64,000 nt of DNA from Actinokineospora enzanensis DSM 44649 (GTDB lineage Bacteria > Actinomycetota > Actinomycetes > Mycobacteriales > Pseudonocardiaceae). The position numbers and the translations under genes were made by a program. The stretch's first letter is position 1. Each line of letters begins with the position of its first letter. Location of the stretch: NCBI RefSeq assembly GCF_000374445.1, contig NZ_KB894441.1, positions 1 through 64,000 of the forward strand, read 5' to 3'. Under the pieces are notes generated by a model that was given only the letters and a program-made list of their open reading frames with translations, did no database searches and was not told the origin of the DNA. This document shows, one piece after another, positions 8,558 through 17,509 of this stretch.

Positions 8558-10288
8558 GTGTTGACGAAATGGGGGGCCGCCGCCGCGACTGTCGTGGCAG
8601 GCGTCACTTTGACCGCGGCGCAGCCGTCGTTTCCGTCGTTGCCGCCGAATCCGCCGAGCATCGACTTCCCGTTGCCCAAGCCGGGCCCGACCGGGACGGC
8701 CACGCCGCCGCGGATCGACCCGGTGCCGCCCACCGGGCCGTCCGTGCCGCCGACCCGCAAGCCGGTGGACCCGGTGCTGACGCAGAGCCTGAACCTGCAA
8801 CTCAAGGTGGAGCGCGACGGCAGGCTGACCGTGCGGGAACAGGTCGTCGTGCAGGCGCGGCAGACCATGACGCGGACCGCGCCGCTGCACATCGGTGACC
8901 GGGCCTTCACCGTGCGCGATATCGCGGTGCGGGGCGACGGGACGGCCCAGGTGGTCGACGACGCCCTGGTGCTGCGCCTGAACGGGGGCGCCTCGACCGT
9001 CACGTACACGGTGGACGGCGCGGTCGCGGACCTGGGCGACCACCTTGAGGTCCGCTGGCCGGTGGTAAGCGGCTGGGACACCAGGATCAACCGCGTGCGC
9101 GCCTCGCTGTTGACGCCCAAGGTGCCGCGCCACTTCACCTGTCTGTCCGGGCCCACGGGCAGCACCGAGCCGTGCCGCAGCGGGGTGATCGACGCGACCG
9201 GTGTGCTCCGGGTGGCCGAGTCCGATCTGGACGTCGGCTCCCGGGTCGACCTCGCCGCCGACCTTGAGCCCGGCGCGGTCCCGGTCAACGCCCGGTTCGA
9301 GCGGGCGGCCGATGCCGCGTTCGCGCTGACCCCGCTCACCGGCACCGGGCTCGGCCTGGTGCTGCTGTTCCTGGTCGCCGGGTTCGCCGTGTTGTGGCTC
9401 GCCCGCGGCCGGGACGCCAAGGCGGTGGCCGCCGAGGTGGCCCCGATCGACCTGCTGGCCCGCGACGGCGACCGGGTCCGGTTCGCCTCGCCGGACGGCA
9501 TCCTGCCCGGCCAGGTCGGCACCGTCGTGGACGAGCGGGTGGATGCCCGCGACCTGAGCGCGACCGTGCTCGACCTGGCGGTGCGCAACTACCTGTGGAT
9601 CATCGAGGTGGGCGGCGACTGGCAGATCGTGCGCCGCAACCCGGCCGACGACGCGCTCACGCCCTACGAGCGCGCGGTCTACGACACGATCGTGCCGGAC
9701 GGCGTCGAGTCGGTGACGCTCTCGGCGCTCCGGGAGACCCCACCGGACCTCGGCCCCGCCCGCGCCGCCCTCTACGCCGACGCCATCCGCCGCGACTGGT
9801 TCGGCAGGCACCCGCGCGGGGTCGGCCGCTGGGGGCTGGCAGGCGCGGTCGTCCTGTCCCTGGGCACGGTCGCGACCGTGCTCGCGGCGGCGCTCGGCGG
9901 GCCCGCGCTGCTCGGCATCGCGGTGGCGGCAGGCGGTCTCGGCCTGTTGATCGGCGCGCGGCTGGCACCCGCCCGCACCAAACGCGGCAGTGTGCTCGTG
10001 CAGCAGGTGAAGGGCGTGCGCGGGTTCCTGCACGCCGCGCGGCCGAACTCCATTCCCGCCGCGGACAGGGAATCGGTGTTCTCGCGGTCGTTGCCCTATG
10101 CGGTGGCGTTGGGGGAGACCGAGCGCTGGTTGGCGCAATTCGGTGACCTCGATTCCGCCGCGGACGGCACGCCCGGCTTGTATTGGTACGCCACGCAAGA
10201 CCAGGCCGCGGCACACGACCAGGCTCGGTTCGTGGCCCAGTTCCAGGCTTTCGTGGCCGCGTTGGACGAGGTGTTCGCCAAACGCTGA
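8558..10288 (+). CDS. DUF2207 domain membrane protein
   Basis: This 576-residue protein has an N-terminal signal or anchor (about residues 5-22) and a Pro-rich linker. An extracytoplasmic beta domain typical of DUF2207 follows, with LQLKVERDGRLTVREQVVV and later VTYTVDGAV. One TM helix lies at about 265-285 and a pair near 425-470. The C-terminal domain is predicted cytoplasmic. The function of DUF2207 proteins is not established; many sit at the envelope. GTG 8558 gives a clean signal sequence, while the longer open frame would run back over the divergent promoter. Confidence 0.78.
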   Translation: MLTKWGAAAATVVAGVTLTAAQPSFPSLPPNPPSIDFPLPKPGPTGTATPPRIDPVPPTGPSVPPTRKPVDPVLTQSLNLQLKVERDGRLTVREQVVVQARQTMTRTAPLHIGDRAFTVRDIAVRGDGTAQVVDDALVLRLNGGASTVTYTVDGAVADLGDHLEVRWPVVSGWDTRINRVRASLLTPKVPRHFTCLSGPTGSTEPCRSGVIDATGVLRVAESDLDVGSRVDLAADLEPGAVPVNARFERAADAAFALTPLTGTGLGLVLLFLVAGFAVLWLARGRDAKAVAAEVAPIDLLARDGDRVRFASPDGILPGQVGTVVDERVDARDLSATVLDLAVRNYLWIIEVGGDWQIVRRNPADDALTPYERAVYDTIVPDGVESVTLSALRETPPDLGPARAALYADAIRRDWFGRHPRGVGRWGLAGAVVLSLGTVATVLAAALGGPALLGIAVAAGGLGLLIGARLAPARTKRGSVLVQQVKGVRGFLHAARPNSIPAADRESVFSRSLPYAVALGETERWLAQFGDLDSAADGTPGLYWYATQDQAAAHDQARFVAQFQAFVAALDEVFAKR

Positions 10289-10403
10289 CCTGATGTGAGC
10301 CGATCGCGTTTGATCTACACGGATCTACTCGGGGTGGGCTCGTCAAAGTGGGATTCGCGGTGTACCTTTCGCGCACTTTCATTGGTACGACCGGGGAGGA
10401 CCA

Positions 10404-11600
10404 TTGCTCACGATCGTGCGCAGAATCGCCCTGACCACCGCCGTTGGCCTCACCGTGGCTCTCGCGGCGTCACCCGCCACCGCCCAGGAGGACCCGGACT
10501 ACCCGGTCGAGGTCGCCCAGCCGACCCTGGCCGCGGCCACCAGCGTGTGCGACGGCGGCACGGCCGGGGTGGAGGTCATCCTCGACGACCGCACCAAGCC
10601 CTACACGGTCACGCTCGCGGGCTCCGGCCTGCCCGCGAAGAAGACCGCATACGACGACGAACACGGCGTCAACCGCGTGCTGTTCACCCCGGTACCGGTC
10701 GGTGAGTACACGGTCGGGATCAAGGGCGCCGACGAGCCGTCCGACGGCCTGCCGGTCGTGGTCAAGCCGTGCGCCGACCGCGACCCGGCCAAGGGCGCGC
10801 TGAGTGTCGACGTGCAGTGCCGGGGCGGCTGGGGCCTGGCCACCTTCGAGATCGCCAACCCGGGCACCGACGAGGTCCGCGACTACCGTCTCCAGCTCGG
10901 CACCCCGGACCAGTACCAGGTCCAGGTGGCGCCCGGGATGTTCCTGAGCATCACCGAGAACCTTTACGACGACGGCGTCTACCGCGCCGTGCTCACCGGC
11001 GGCGGCTTGGACGAGCCGCTGGCGCGCACGTTCACGGTGAACTGCGCGGCGGGCAACTCACCCGGCCTGGGCACCTACGCGCAATGTGACGACAAGGCCG
11101 ACGTGACCACGCCCGCCGTGCTGTGGGTGGAAATCGACAACCCGAACCGGGCGGCGGTCGAGTACACCGTCAGCGCGAGTGGGGCGAGCCGCGCGGTGAC
11201 CGTGTCCGGCGCAGGCCACGGCAGCGTCGACCTCGGCCCGGTCCCGGCCGGTGACCACCAAGTGGTCGTGCGGGGCTCGGACGGCACCGAGACCGAGACC
11301 GGCGTCGCCGTCGACTACTGCGCGGACGTCGTGGTCGACCGGGACGGGCTCCAGGTGTCGACCCGCTGCGTGGCGGGCAAGTCGGTGGTGACATTCCGGT
11401 ACTACGCCGTCGGTCCGTTCCCGGCCGTGCGGAACTTCAGTGTGAAGGGCGCCGCGCGCTACGACGAGGAGATCCGCTTCGACGGCCCAGGCGTCTACCA
11501 GTGGACCCGCTACGCCGGCCGGTTCAAGGACGGCACCTACACCGCACAGCTTGTCGGGGGCGGGTTGCGCACCACCGAGAAGTTCACCGTGGACTGCTAG
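10404..11600 (+). CDS. Secreted protein with repeated Cys-paired beta domains, unknown function
   Basis: This 398-residue protein has a signal peptide (hydrophobic stretch, then SPATAQ with probable cleavage after Ala) and no later membrane segment. The mature part seems to hold about four similar units of roughly 90 residues. Each begins with a Cys near phrases such as SVDVQCRGG, YAQCDDK or VSTRCVAGK, and ends with a Cys after a beta strand, as in VVVKPC, FTVNC, VDYC and FTVDC. The last residue is Cys. This suggests Ig-like domains each closed by one disulfide (inference). The TTG start at 10404 is decided by GGGGAGGA at 10393-10400. I do not recognise a family. Confidence 0.75.
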   Translation: MLTIVRRIALTTAVGLTVALAASPATAQEDPDYPVEVAQPTLAAATSVCDGGTAGVEVILDDRTKPYTVTLAGSGLPAKKTAYDDEHGVNRVLFTPVPVGEYTVGIKGADEPSDGLPVVVKPCADRDPAKGALSVDVQCRGGWGLATFEIANPGTDEVRDYRLQLGTPDQYQVQVAPGMFLSITENLYDDGVYRAVLTGGGLDEPLARTFTVNCAAGNSPGLGTYAQCDDKADVTTPAVLWVEIDNPNRAAVEYTVSASGASRAVTVSGAGHGSVDLGPVPAGDHQVVVRGSDGTETETGVAVDYCADVVVDRDGLQVSTRCVAGKSVVTFRYYAVGPFPAVRNFSVKGAARYDEEIRFDGPGVYQWTRYAGRFKDGTYTAQLVGGGLRTTEKFTVDC

Positions 11601-11665
11601 CTCTGTCCACCCGGGACGGTCCGGCCCCCGAGCCCGGCCGACCCGGGCCGACCTGCGGGATCGGG

Positions 11666-11677
11666 AGTTGTCCACAG
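11666..11677 (+). repeat. DnaA-box-like 12-mer, copy 2
   Basis: AGTTGTCCACAG lies between the secreted-protein gene and the M16 operon, about 50 bases before the GTG at 11729. It partly overlaps the left arm of an inverted repeat starting at 11672. Confidence 0.5.
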
Positions 11678-11705
11678 GCGGGCGCCGCGCGGTGTCCGCC
11701 TGTGG
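11672..11705. terminator. Inverted repeat between genes, terminator or operator
   Basis: A perfect 10-base inverted repeat, CCACAGGCGG at 11672-11681 and CCGCCTGTGG at 11696-11705, encloses a 14-base GC-rich loop. It lies 71 bases after the secreted-protein stop and 23 bases before the peptidase start. No U-run follows, so an operator role is also possible. Confidence 0.45.
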
Positions 11706-11728
11706 TCCATCTCCCGTAGGCTCGCGGT

Positions 11729-13033
11729 GTGACCGTTTCCCAGCCGCTCAGGTACACCCTCGACAACGGCCTGCGGGTCGTCCTCGCGCCCGACGAGACC
11801 ACCCCGGTCGTCGGCGTCAGCGTGCACTACGACGTGGGTTTCCGCTCCGAGCCGGAAGGTCGGACCGGCTTCGCGCACCTGTTCGAACACCTGATGTTCC
11901 AGGGCAGCGAGAGCCTGGAGAAGCTCGCCCACTTCCGGCACGTGCAATCCTCCGGCGGCACGTTCAACGGTTCCACCCATCCGGACTACACCGACTACTT
12001 CGAGGTGCTGCCCTCGGCCGCGCTGGAACGGGCCCTGTTCCTGGAGGCCGACCGGATGCGCGCGCCCAAGCTCACCGAGGAGAACCTCCGCAACCAGATC
12101 GACGTGGTCAAGGAGGAGATCCGGCTCAACGTGCTGAACCGGCCGTACGGCGGCTTCCCGTGGATCCTGCTCCCGCCGGTCCTGTTCGACACCTTCCCCA
12201 ACGCGCACAACGGCTACGGCGGGTTCGAGGACCTGGAGCAGGCGACGGTCGCCGACTGCGCGGCCTTCTTCGACACCTACTACGCCCCGGCCAACGCGGT
12301 GCTCACCGTCGCGGGCGACTTCACGGTCGACAACGCCCGCGCGCTGATCGAGAAGCACTTCGGCGACGTGCCCGCGCGCCCGCGCCCGGAGCGCCCCTCG
12401 TTCGCCGAGCCGCCACCCGCCGCCGAGCTGCGCGCCGACCACCCCGACCCGCTGGCCCCGCTGCCCGCGGTCGCGATCGGCTACCGCATCCCGGACCCGA
12501 TCGAGGAGCTGGACGCCTACCTGGCCTACCTGCTGCTGGCGGGCGTGCTGGCCGACGGCGACGGCTCCCGCCTGCAGCAGCGCCTGGTCTACGGCGACCA
12601 GCTGGTCAGCGAGGTCGGCGCGGGCTGCGGCATGTTCGGCCCGTTCGAGGCCCGCGATCCGGACACGTTCACCATCACCGCCATGTACTCGCCCGAGGTC
12701 GACCTGGACACCGTGCTGGTCGCGGTCGACGAGGAGATCGAGCGGCTGGCGGGCACCGCCCCGGAGCAGGCCGAGCTGACCAAGGTCACCGCCCGGTGGG
12801 CGGCCAGCCTGCACAAGGAGCACGACCGGATCGTCAGCCGCACGCTGGCGCTCGGCGCGTTCGAGCTGCTCTACGGCAACCCGGCCCTGGTCTACGAGCT
12901 CCCCGACCGGATCGCCGCGATCACCCCCGAGGCGGTGTCCGCAGCCGCCAAACAGCTGCGCCCGGACGCCCGCGCGATCCTGACCGTCACCCCCAGCCAG
13001 CCCACCGCCGAGACCGCAGGAGACGACCAGTGA
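11729..13033 (+). CDS. M16 family zinc peptidase, catalytic subunit
   Basis: This 434-residue protein has the inverted zinc motif HLFEH (HxxEH, about residues 50-54) and the downstream zinc-ligand Glu in a VKEEIRLNV region typical of the pitrilysin/insulinase family. Bacterial members of this size act as dimers or as heterodimers with a non-catalytic partner and degrade peptides. The next gene overlaps by GTGA and encodes that kind of partner. No signal peptide is visible, so it is probably cytoplasmic. The start is GTG 11729. Confidence 0.9.
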   Translation: MTVSQPLRYTLDNGLRVVLAPDETTPVVGVSVHYDVGFRSEPEGRTGFAHLFEHLMFQGSESLEKLAHFRHVQSSGGTFNGSTHPDYTDYFEVLPSAALERALFLEADRMRAPKLTEENLRNQIDVVKEEIRLNVLNRPYGGFPWILLPPVLFDTFPNAHNGYGGFEDLEQATVADCAAFFDTYYAPANAVLTVAGDFTVDNARALIEKHFGDVPARPRPERPSFAEPPPAAELRADHPDPLAPLPAVAIGYRIPDPIEELDAYLAYLLLAGVLADGDGSRLQQRLVYGDQLVSEVGAGCGMFGPFEARDPDTFTITAMYSPEVDLDTVLVAVDEEIERLAGTAPEQAELTKVTARWAASLHKEHDRIVSRTLALGAFELLYGNPALVYELPDRIAAITPEAVSAAAKQLRPDARAILTVTPSQPTAETAGDDQ

Positions 13034-14391
13034 GCCGCACCGCCGAGGAGATCGGGCGCACCACCCAGGGCCCCCGCCCCCTCCCGCCGCTCGGCGAGCA
13101 GCGCGCGGCGACCAATCTGTCCTCTGTGGACACCGTGCTGCCGAACGGCCTCCGGGTCATCGCGGTGCACCAGTCCACGGTCCCGATGGTCGAGCTCCGC
13201 CTCCGCATCCCGTTCGCGAGCGACGCCCCCACGCACGCGGCCACCGCCGAGGTCCTGGCCGCCACGATCCTGACCGGCACCGAACGCCGCGACCGGGTCG
13301 CCGTCGACACCGAGCTGGCGCTGGTCGGCGGCGAGCTGTCCGCGGCCGTCGACCCCGAGCTGCTCTCCCTCGGCGGCAACGCCCTGGCCAGCGGCTTCGA
13401 CACGCTGCTCGCGGTGCTCGCGGACGCCCTCACCGGCGCGGTCCACCGGGACGACGAGGTGGCGGGGGAGAAGGCCCGGCTGATCGAGCGCATCACCGTC
13501 GCCCGTTCCAAGCCCAACGTCATCGCCCGCCTGGCCCTCCAACGGCACCGCTACGGCGACCACCCGTTCACCCGCGAGATCCCGGAGGCCGCCGAGGTCG
13601 CCCAGGTCCGCCCGGTCGACGTCCGCGCCCTGCACGCGAGCGCGGTGCTGCCCCGGGGCTCGGTCCTGGTCCTGGTCGGCGACATCGACCCGGCCAGGGC
13701 CATCGCCGAGGCCGAGTCGGCCCTGCGCGGCTGGCAGTCCCCGGACGCGGCCGTCGTCCTGCCGCCGCTGCCGCACCTGACCCCCGGCGACCTCCAGGTC
13801 ATCAGCCGCCCCGGCGCCGTCCAGTCCCAGATCCGCCTCTCCGCCCAGGCCGTCCCGCGCACCGACCCGCGCTACCCGGCACTGAAACTGGCCAACCTGG
13901 CCTTCGGCGGCTTCTTCTCCTCCCGCCTGGTGGAGAACATCCGCGAGGACAAGGGCTACACCTACCACGCCCGTTCCTACCCGGAGTTCACCCCGGACGG
14001 CAGCACCCTGCTGATCGACACGGACACCGCCAGCGATGTCACCGCCGCCGCTCTCCTGGAGATCCGCTACGAGCTCGGCCGGTTCGCCCTGATCGCCCCC
14101 GAGCCGTCCGAAGTGGACACGGTCCGCCAGTACGCCGTCGGCTCCCTGCTGACCAGCACCTCCTCCCAGGGCGGCATCGCCTCCCAGCTGGCCGCCCTGG
14201 CCGCCGTCGGTCTCGGCCTGGACTGGCTGATCAACCATCCGCTACAGCTCCAGGCCGTGACCGCCGACGAGGTGGCCGCGGCCGCCCAGGAGTTCTTCGC
14301 CCCCACCAACTTCACCGGCGTGGTAGTCGGCGACGTGGACAAGCTGGCCCCCCTGAAGAAACTGGGTGGCATCCACTTCCCCGACAAGTAA
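13030..14391 (+). CDS. M16 family peptidase, non-catalytic partner
   Basis: This 453-residue M16-fold protein has no HxxEH motif: the equivalent position reads THAATAE. It keeps the C-terminal half features, such as FFSSRLVENIREDKGYTYH, the region that grips substrate in partner subunits. Together with the preceding gene (GTGA overlap at 13030-13033) it should form a heterodimeric peptidase, as with bacterial PqqF-like or mitochondrial processing peptidase pairs (family knowledge). A strong hairpin lies at 14501-14531 downstream. Confidence 0.88.
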   Translation: MSRTAEEIGRTTQGPRPLPPLGEQRAATNLSSVDTVLPNGLRVIAVHQSTVPMVELRLRIPFASDAPTHAATAEVLAATILTGTERRDRVAVDTELALVGGELSAAVDPELLSLGGNALASGFDTLLAVLADALTGAVHRDDEVAGEKARLIERITVARSKPNVIARLALQRHRYGDHPFTREIPEAAEVAQVRPVDVRALHASAVLPRGSVLVLVGDIDPARAIAEAESALRGWQSPDAAVVLPPLPHLTPGDLQVISRPGAVQSQIRLSAQAVPRTDPRYPALKLANLAFGGFFSSRLVENIREDKGYTYHARSYPEFTPDGSTLLIDTDTASDVTAAALLEIRYELGRFALIAPEPSEVDTVRQYAVGSLLTSTSSQGGIASQLAALAAVGLGLDWLINHPLQLQAVTADEVAAAAQEFFAPTNFTGVVVGDVDKLAPLKKLGGIHFPDK

Positions 14392-14407
14392 CACCATCGA
14401 ACCGGCA

Positions 14408-14467
14408 GGTAGAGCTGGAATCCGCAACCGACGAACAACAATCGTCCAGCCGGAAACCAGCTCTACC
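14408..14467. repeat. Inverted repeat after the M16 operon
   Basis: GGTAGAGCTGG at 14408-14418 and CCAGCTCTACC at 14457-14467 are perfect complements separated by 38 bases. This precedes the tighter hairpin at 14501 and may form part of an extended transcript end. Confidence 0.45.
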
Positions 14468-14500
14468 GGCCGCCGCCCCCGACCCTCGACAAACGCAACA

Positions 14501-14531
14501 CGCCACCCGATCACTGCTTGATCGGGTGGCG
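14501..14531 (+). terminator. Strong hairpin, probable terminator of the M16 operon
   Basis: A 13-base perfect stem (CGCCACCCGATCA with TGATCGGGTGGCG) closes a 5-base loop, about 110 bases after the M16 partner stop. There is no clear U-tract, as is common for GC-rich actinobacteria. Just after it, an imperfect direct repeat of about 15 bases (GATGCCGAAGGCGAG, GATGCCGCAGGCGAG) precedes the nudC start. Confidence 0.6.
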
Positions 14532-14596
14532 CCCCAGGTGCGATGCCGAAGGCGAGCCGACCCCGAACACGATGCCGCAGGCGAGGCGAACCCCCC

Positions 14597-15580
14597 GTGA
14601 CACCCAAGTTCCAGCTCCCCTCCCTCCCCACTCTCTCCCGCTCCACCACCACCCGCAGTGAAGCAACCCGCAAGGCCCCCGACCTCCTGGACCATCTCTG
14701 GAAGTCAGGCCACCTCCTCCTGATCGACCCCAAGGGCCGCACCCCGGTAACCCGAGACCTCTCCTCCCTGGCTCTCCGGGAAACCACCGGCGACCGCCCG
14801 GACAACGCCTGGCTCCTGGGCGAACTCGACGACATTTCCTACTGGGCCCAGCCAATAGACGTAGAATTGGCACAACTCCCAGCCCCCGCCACATCCTTCA
14901 CCTTCTGGTCCGGCGCCCAATCCGCCACCGGCGAACAATGGCACGACCTCCGAGGCATCGGCGCCCACCTCGATGGCATCCACGCGGGCATCTTCACCGC
15001 CGCCGCAGGCCTGTCCAACTGGCACGCCAGAGCCCGCTTCTGCGCCCGCTGCGGTTCCCCCACCACTGTCACCTCCGCAGGCTGGGCCACGACCTGCACC
15101 GGCTGCTCCCGCGAGGAATACCCCCGCACCGACCCGGCCGTCATCTGCCTCGTCCATGACACCGAGGGCCCCAACGGCGAACACGTTCTCCTCGCCACCG
15201 GCGCCAACTGGCCCGCAGGCCGCTACTCGGTCCTCGCGGGCTTCGTCGAGACCGGCGAGTCCCTCGAAGCCTGCGTGGAACGCGAGATCGCCGAGGAGGT
15301 AGGCGTCCAAGTCCGCGACGTGCGCTACCTCGGCAGCCAGCCCTGGCCCTTCCCCCGCTCCATCATGATCGGCTTCGCCGCCACCGCCGACCGCGACGCC
15401 CCCATCACCCCCGCCGACGGCGAGATCGACACCGCCCGCTGGATGTCCCGCACCGAGGTCCGCGAGATCCTGGACCACGGCGGCAGGCACAACGACATCG
15501 TGCTGGCAGGCGGCGCCTCCATCGCCCGCCTCATGATCGAGAGCTGGGCTAGTGGTGCGACCACTAGAACACCAGGCTGA
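14597..15580 (+). CDS. nudC: NAD(H) pyrophosphatase / NAD-decapping hydrolase NudC
   Basis: This 327-residue Nudix protein has a four-Cys zinc ribbon (FCARCGS then CTGCS, about residues 149-170). It has a full Nudix box, GFVETGESLEACVEREIAEEV, and the NudC hallmark SQPWPFPRS just after it. The enzyme splits NAD(H) to NMN(H) and AMP and can remove NAD caps from RNA. The position near adnB and the ion channel matches M. tuberculosis (Rv3199c). GTG 14597 was chosen; the open frame runs back to 14543 through the repeat region. Its 3' end overlaps the convergent gntP by 17 bases. Codons here favour C and A more than in neighbours. Confidence 0.93.
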   Translation: MTPKFQLPSLPTLSRSTTTRSEATRKAPDLLDHLWKSGHLLLIDPKGRTPVTRDLSSLALRETTGDRPDNAWLLGELDDISYWAQPIDVELAQLPAPATSFTFWSGAQSATGEQWHDLRGIGAHLDGIHAGIFTAAAGLSNWHARARFCARCGSPTTVTSAGWATTCTGCSREEYPRTDPAVICLVHDTEGPNGEHVLLATGANWPAGRYSVLAGFVETGESLEACVEREIAEEVGVQVRDVRYLGSQPWPFPRSIMIGFAATADRDAPITPADGEIDTARWMSRTEVREILDHGGRHNDIVLAGGASIARLMIESWASGATTRTPG

Positions 15581-16919
15581 GCGGCAGGATCAGCAGGATC
15601 CCGACCACCGAGATGATCGTCTCCATGACCGACCAGGTGCGCACGGTCTGCCCGACGCTCAGCCCGAAGTACTCCTTCACCAGCCAGAAGCCCGCGTCGT
15701 TGACGTGCGAGAAGAACAGCGACCCGGCGCCGATGGCCAGTGCCAGCAGGGCGGCCTGGGGCGGGGCCAGCCCGACGGCCAGCGGGGCGATGATCCCGGC
15801 GGCGGACACCGTGGCGACGGTGGCGGAGCCGGTGGCCAGCCGGATGGCGACCGCGATCAGCCAGCCGAGCAGCAGTGGGGAGAAGTTCGCGTCCTTGGCC
15901 AGGCCGGTGATCACGTCGCCGACGCCCGCGTCCACCAGGGTCTGCTTGAACCCGCCGCCCGCGCCGACGATCAGCAGGATGCCCGCGATCGGCGGCAGCG
16001 AGGCGGCGACCGAGGCGGACAGCCGGTCCCGGCCCAGGCCGCGGCCGAGCGTGACCATGCCGACCAGCACCGCCAGCAGCAGTGCGACCAGCGGGGTGCC
16101 CAGGAAGTCCAACACGGTCCGGGCGGTGGTGCCCTTGGCCAGCAGGATGTCGGCCAGTGCCTTGCCCAGCATCAGCACCACCGGCAGCAGCACGGTGCCC
16201 AGCGTGGCGGCGAAGCTCGGCCTGCGCTCGGGCCGTTCCTCCGCGTCCGCCTCGTCGGCCTCCGGCGCGGTCACCGGCACCCAGCGCGCGGCGAGCCGGG
16301 CGAACAGCGGCCCGGCGATGATCACCGTCGGGATGGCGACCAGGACACCCAGGCCCAGCGTCAGCCCCAGGTCGGCCTTGAGCGAGTCGACCGCCACCAG
16401 CGGTCCCGGGTGCGGCGGCACCAGCCCGTGCAGTACGGACAGGCCCGCCAGCGCGGGGATCGCCAGCAGCATCAACGGCTTGCCGCTGCGCCGGGCGGCC
16501 AGCAGCACCACCGGGATCAGCATGACCAGGCCGATCTCGAAGAACATCGGCAGCCCGATCAACGCCGCCACCAGCGCCATCGCCCACGGCAGCTTCCGGC
16601 CGGTCGCCTTGCCCAGGATGGTGTCCACGATCTGATCGGCGCCGCCGGAGTCGGCCAGCAGCTTGCCCAGCATGGAGCCAAGCGCGATCAGCACGCCGAC
16701 CCCGGCCACGGTCGAGCCGACGCCCTTGGTGAAGCTGTCCACCAGCTTGTCCACCGGCATCCCGGCCACCAGCCCGAGTAGCCCCGAGCCAAGCACCAGG
16801 GCCAGGAACGGGTGGAACCTGGCCTTGGTGATCAGCACGACGATGAGCGCGATGCCGAGCACCGCCGCCCCGATCAGCCGGGTGTCGTGCCCGGTCCAGC
16901 CTGCCGCCAGGGTGGTCAT
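15564..16919 (-). CDS. gntP: Gluconate:H+ symporter, GntP family
   Basis: This 451-residue, very hydrophobic protein has about 12-14 membrane segments. It carries family-typical stretches such as GLPMFFEIG, LHGLVPPHPGPL, ATGSATVATVSAAG and FSHVNDAGFWLVKEYF. GntP proteins import gluconate or related sugar acids. The start ATG 16919 overlaps the gntK stop (ATGA), so gntK and gntP form one operon read leftwards. The divergent FadR-type regulator at 17510 probably controls it. Confidence 0.93.
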   Translation of the reverse strand: MTTLAAGWTGHDTRLIGAAVLGIALIVVLITKARFHPFLALVLGSGLLGLVAGMPVDKLVDSFTKGVGSTVAGVGVLIALGSMLGKLLADSGGADQIVDTILGKATGRKLPWAMALVAALIGLPMFFEIGLVMLIPVVLLAARRSGKPLMLLAIPALAGLSVLHGLVPPHPGPLVAVDSLKADLGLTLGLGVLVAIPTVIIAGPLFARLAARWVPVTAPEADEADAEERPERRPSFAATLGTVLLPVVLMLGKALADILLAKGTTARTVLDFLGTPLVALLLAVLVGMVTLGRGLGRDRLSASVAASLPPIAGILLIVGAGGGFKQTLVDAGVGDVITGLAKDANFSPLLLGWLIAVAIRLATGSATVATVSAAGIIAPLAVGLAPPQAALLALAIGAGSLFFSHVNDAGFWLVKEYFGLSVGQTVRTWSVMETIISVVGILLILPLSLVF

Positions 16920-17431
16920 GACGGGGTACCTCCGTCCACATCGGCCAGCGACCGCGCGGCGGCCTCGGCGAGCCGTTCGGGTGCGTCCGCGATGTCCAGC
17001 CGGACCCCGCGTTCGCTGTCGGCGAGCGGTTCCAGGTCGGCCAGCTGGGAGTCCAGCAGCGAGACCGGCATGAAGTGCCCGGTGCGCGCGGACATGCGGG
17101 TGGCGAGCAGGTCCCGGTCGCCGTCGAGGTGCACGAAGAACACGTTCCCGGCGCCTGCCAGCAGGTCGCGGTAGCCGCGCTTCAGCGCCGAGCAGGTGAC
17201 CACGCCGCCCCCGTCCCGGCCGCGGCTGGTGATCCACTCGGCGATGGCGTGTAGCCACGGCCAGCGGTCCTCGTCGGTGAGCGGGACCCCGGAGCGCATC
17301 TTGGCGATGTTGGCCGCCGGGTGGAACTCGTCCGCCTCGGCCAGCGGTACCCCCAGCCGCGCGGCGAGCAGCGCGGCCACGGTGGTCTTGCCCGACCCCG
17401 CGACGCCCATGACGACCACGACACTGTGCAC
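16916..17431 (-). CDS. gntK: Gluconokinase
   Basis: This 171-residue kinase has Walker A MGVAGSGKTTV near the N-terminus, then ADEFHPAANIAKM and RWPWL, as in GntK. CSALKRGYRDLL and GHFMPVSLLDSQ follow. It phosphorylates gluconate to 6-phosphogluconate after uptake by GntP. The GTG start at 17431 gives a normal length; an ATG seven codons later, directly before GVAGSGK, is the alternative. Confidence 0.93.
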   Translation of the reverse strand: MHSVVVVMGVAGSGKTTVAALLAARLGVPLAEADEFHPAANIAKMRSGVPLTDEDRWPWLHAIAEWITSRGRDGGGVVTCSALKRGYRDLLAGAGNVFFVHLDGDRDLLATRMSARTGHFMPVSLLDSQLADLEPLADSERGVRLDIADAPERLAEAAARSLADVDGGTPS

Positions 17432-17450
17432 CGACCCAGTGTGCGCTCAA

Positions 17451-17461
17451 AAGTACTACTT
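17451..17461. promoter_or_regulatory. Candidate operator in the gntK / regulator divergent promoter
   Basis: AAGTACTACTT is an 11-base inverted repeat with a one-base centre. It lies in the 78-base divergent region and is flanked by CTCAA and CAAGAG on either side. Its symmetry and position fit a binding site for the adjacent GntR/FadR protein. This is inference from position only. Confidence 0.4.
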
Positions 17462-17509
17462 ATTCAAGAGGGTGATACGCATTGGTCATACGAGTGGGAC
17501 ACTGGCGCG

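Noticed and set aside
11551..13032. Long frame extending the M16 partner gene upstream by almost 500 codons
   Set aside because: The upstream part is a shadow of the first M16 gene; the GTGA overlap at 13030 marks the real start.
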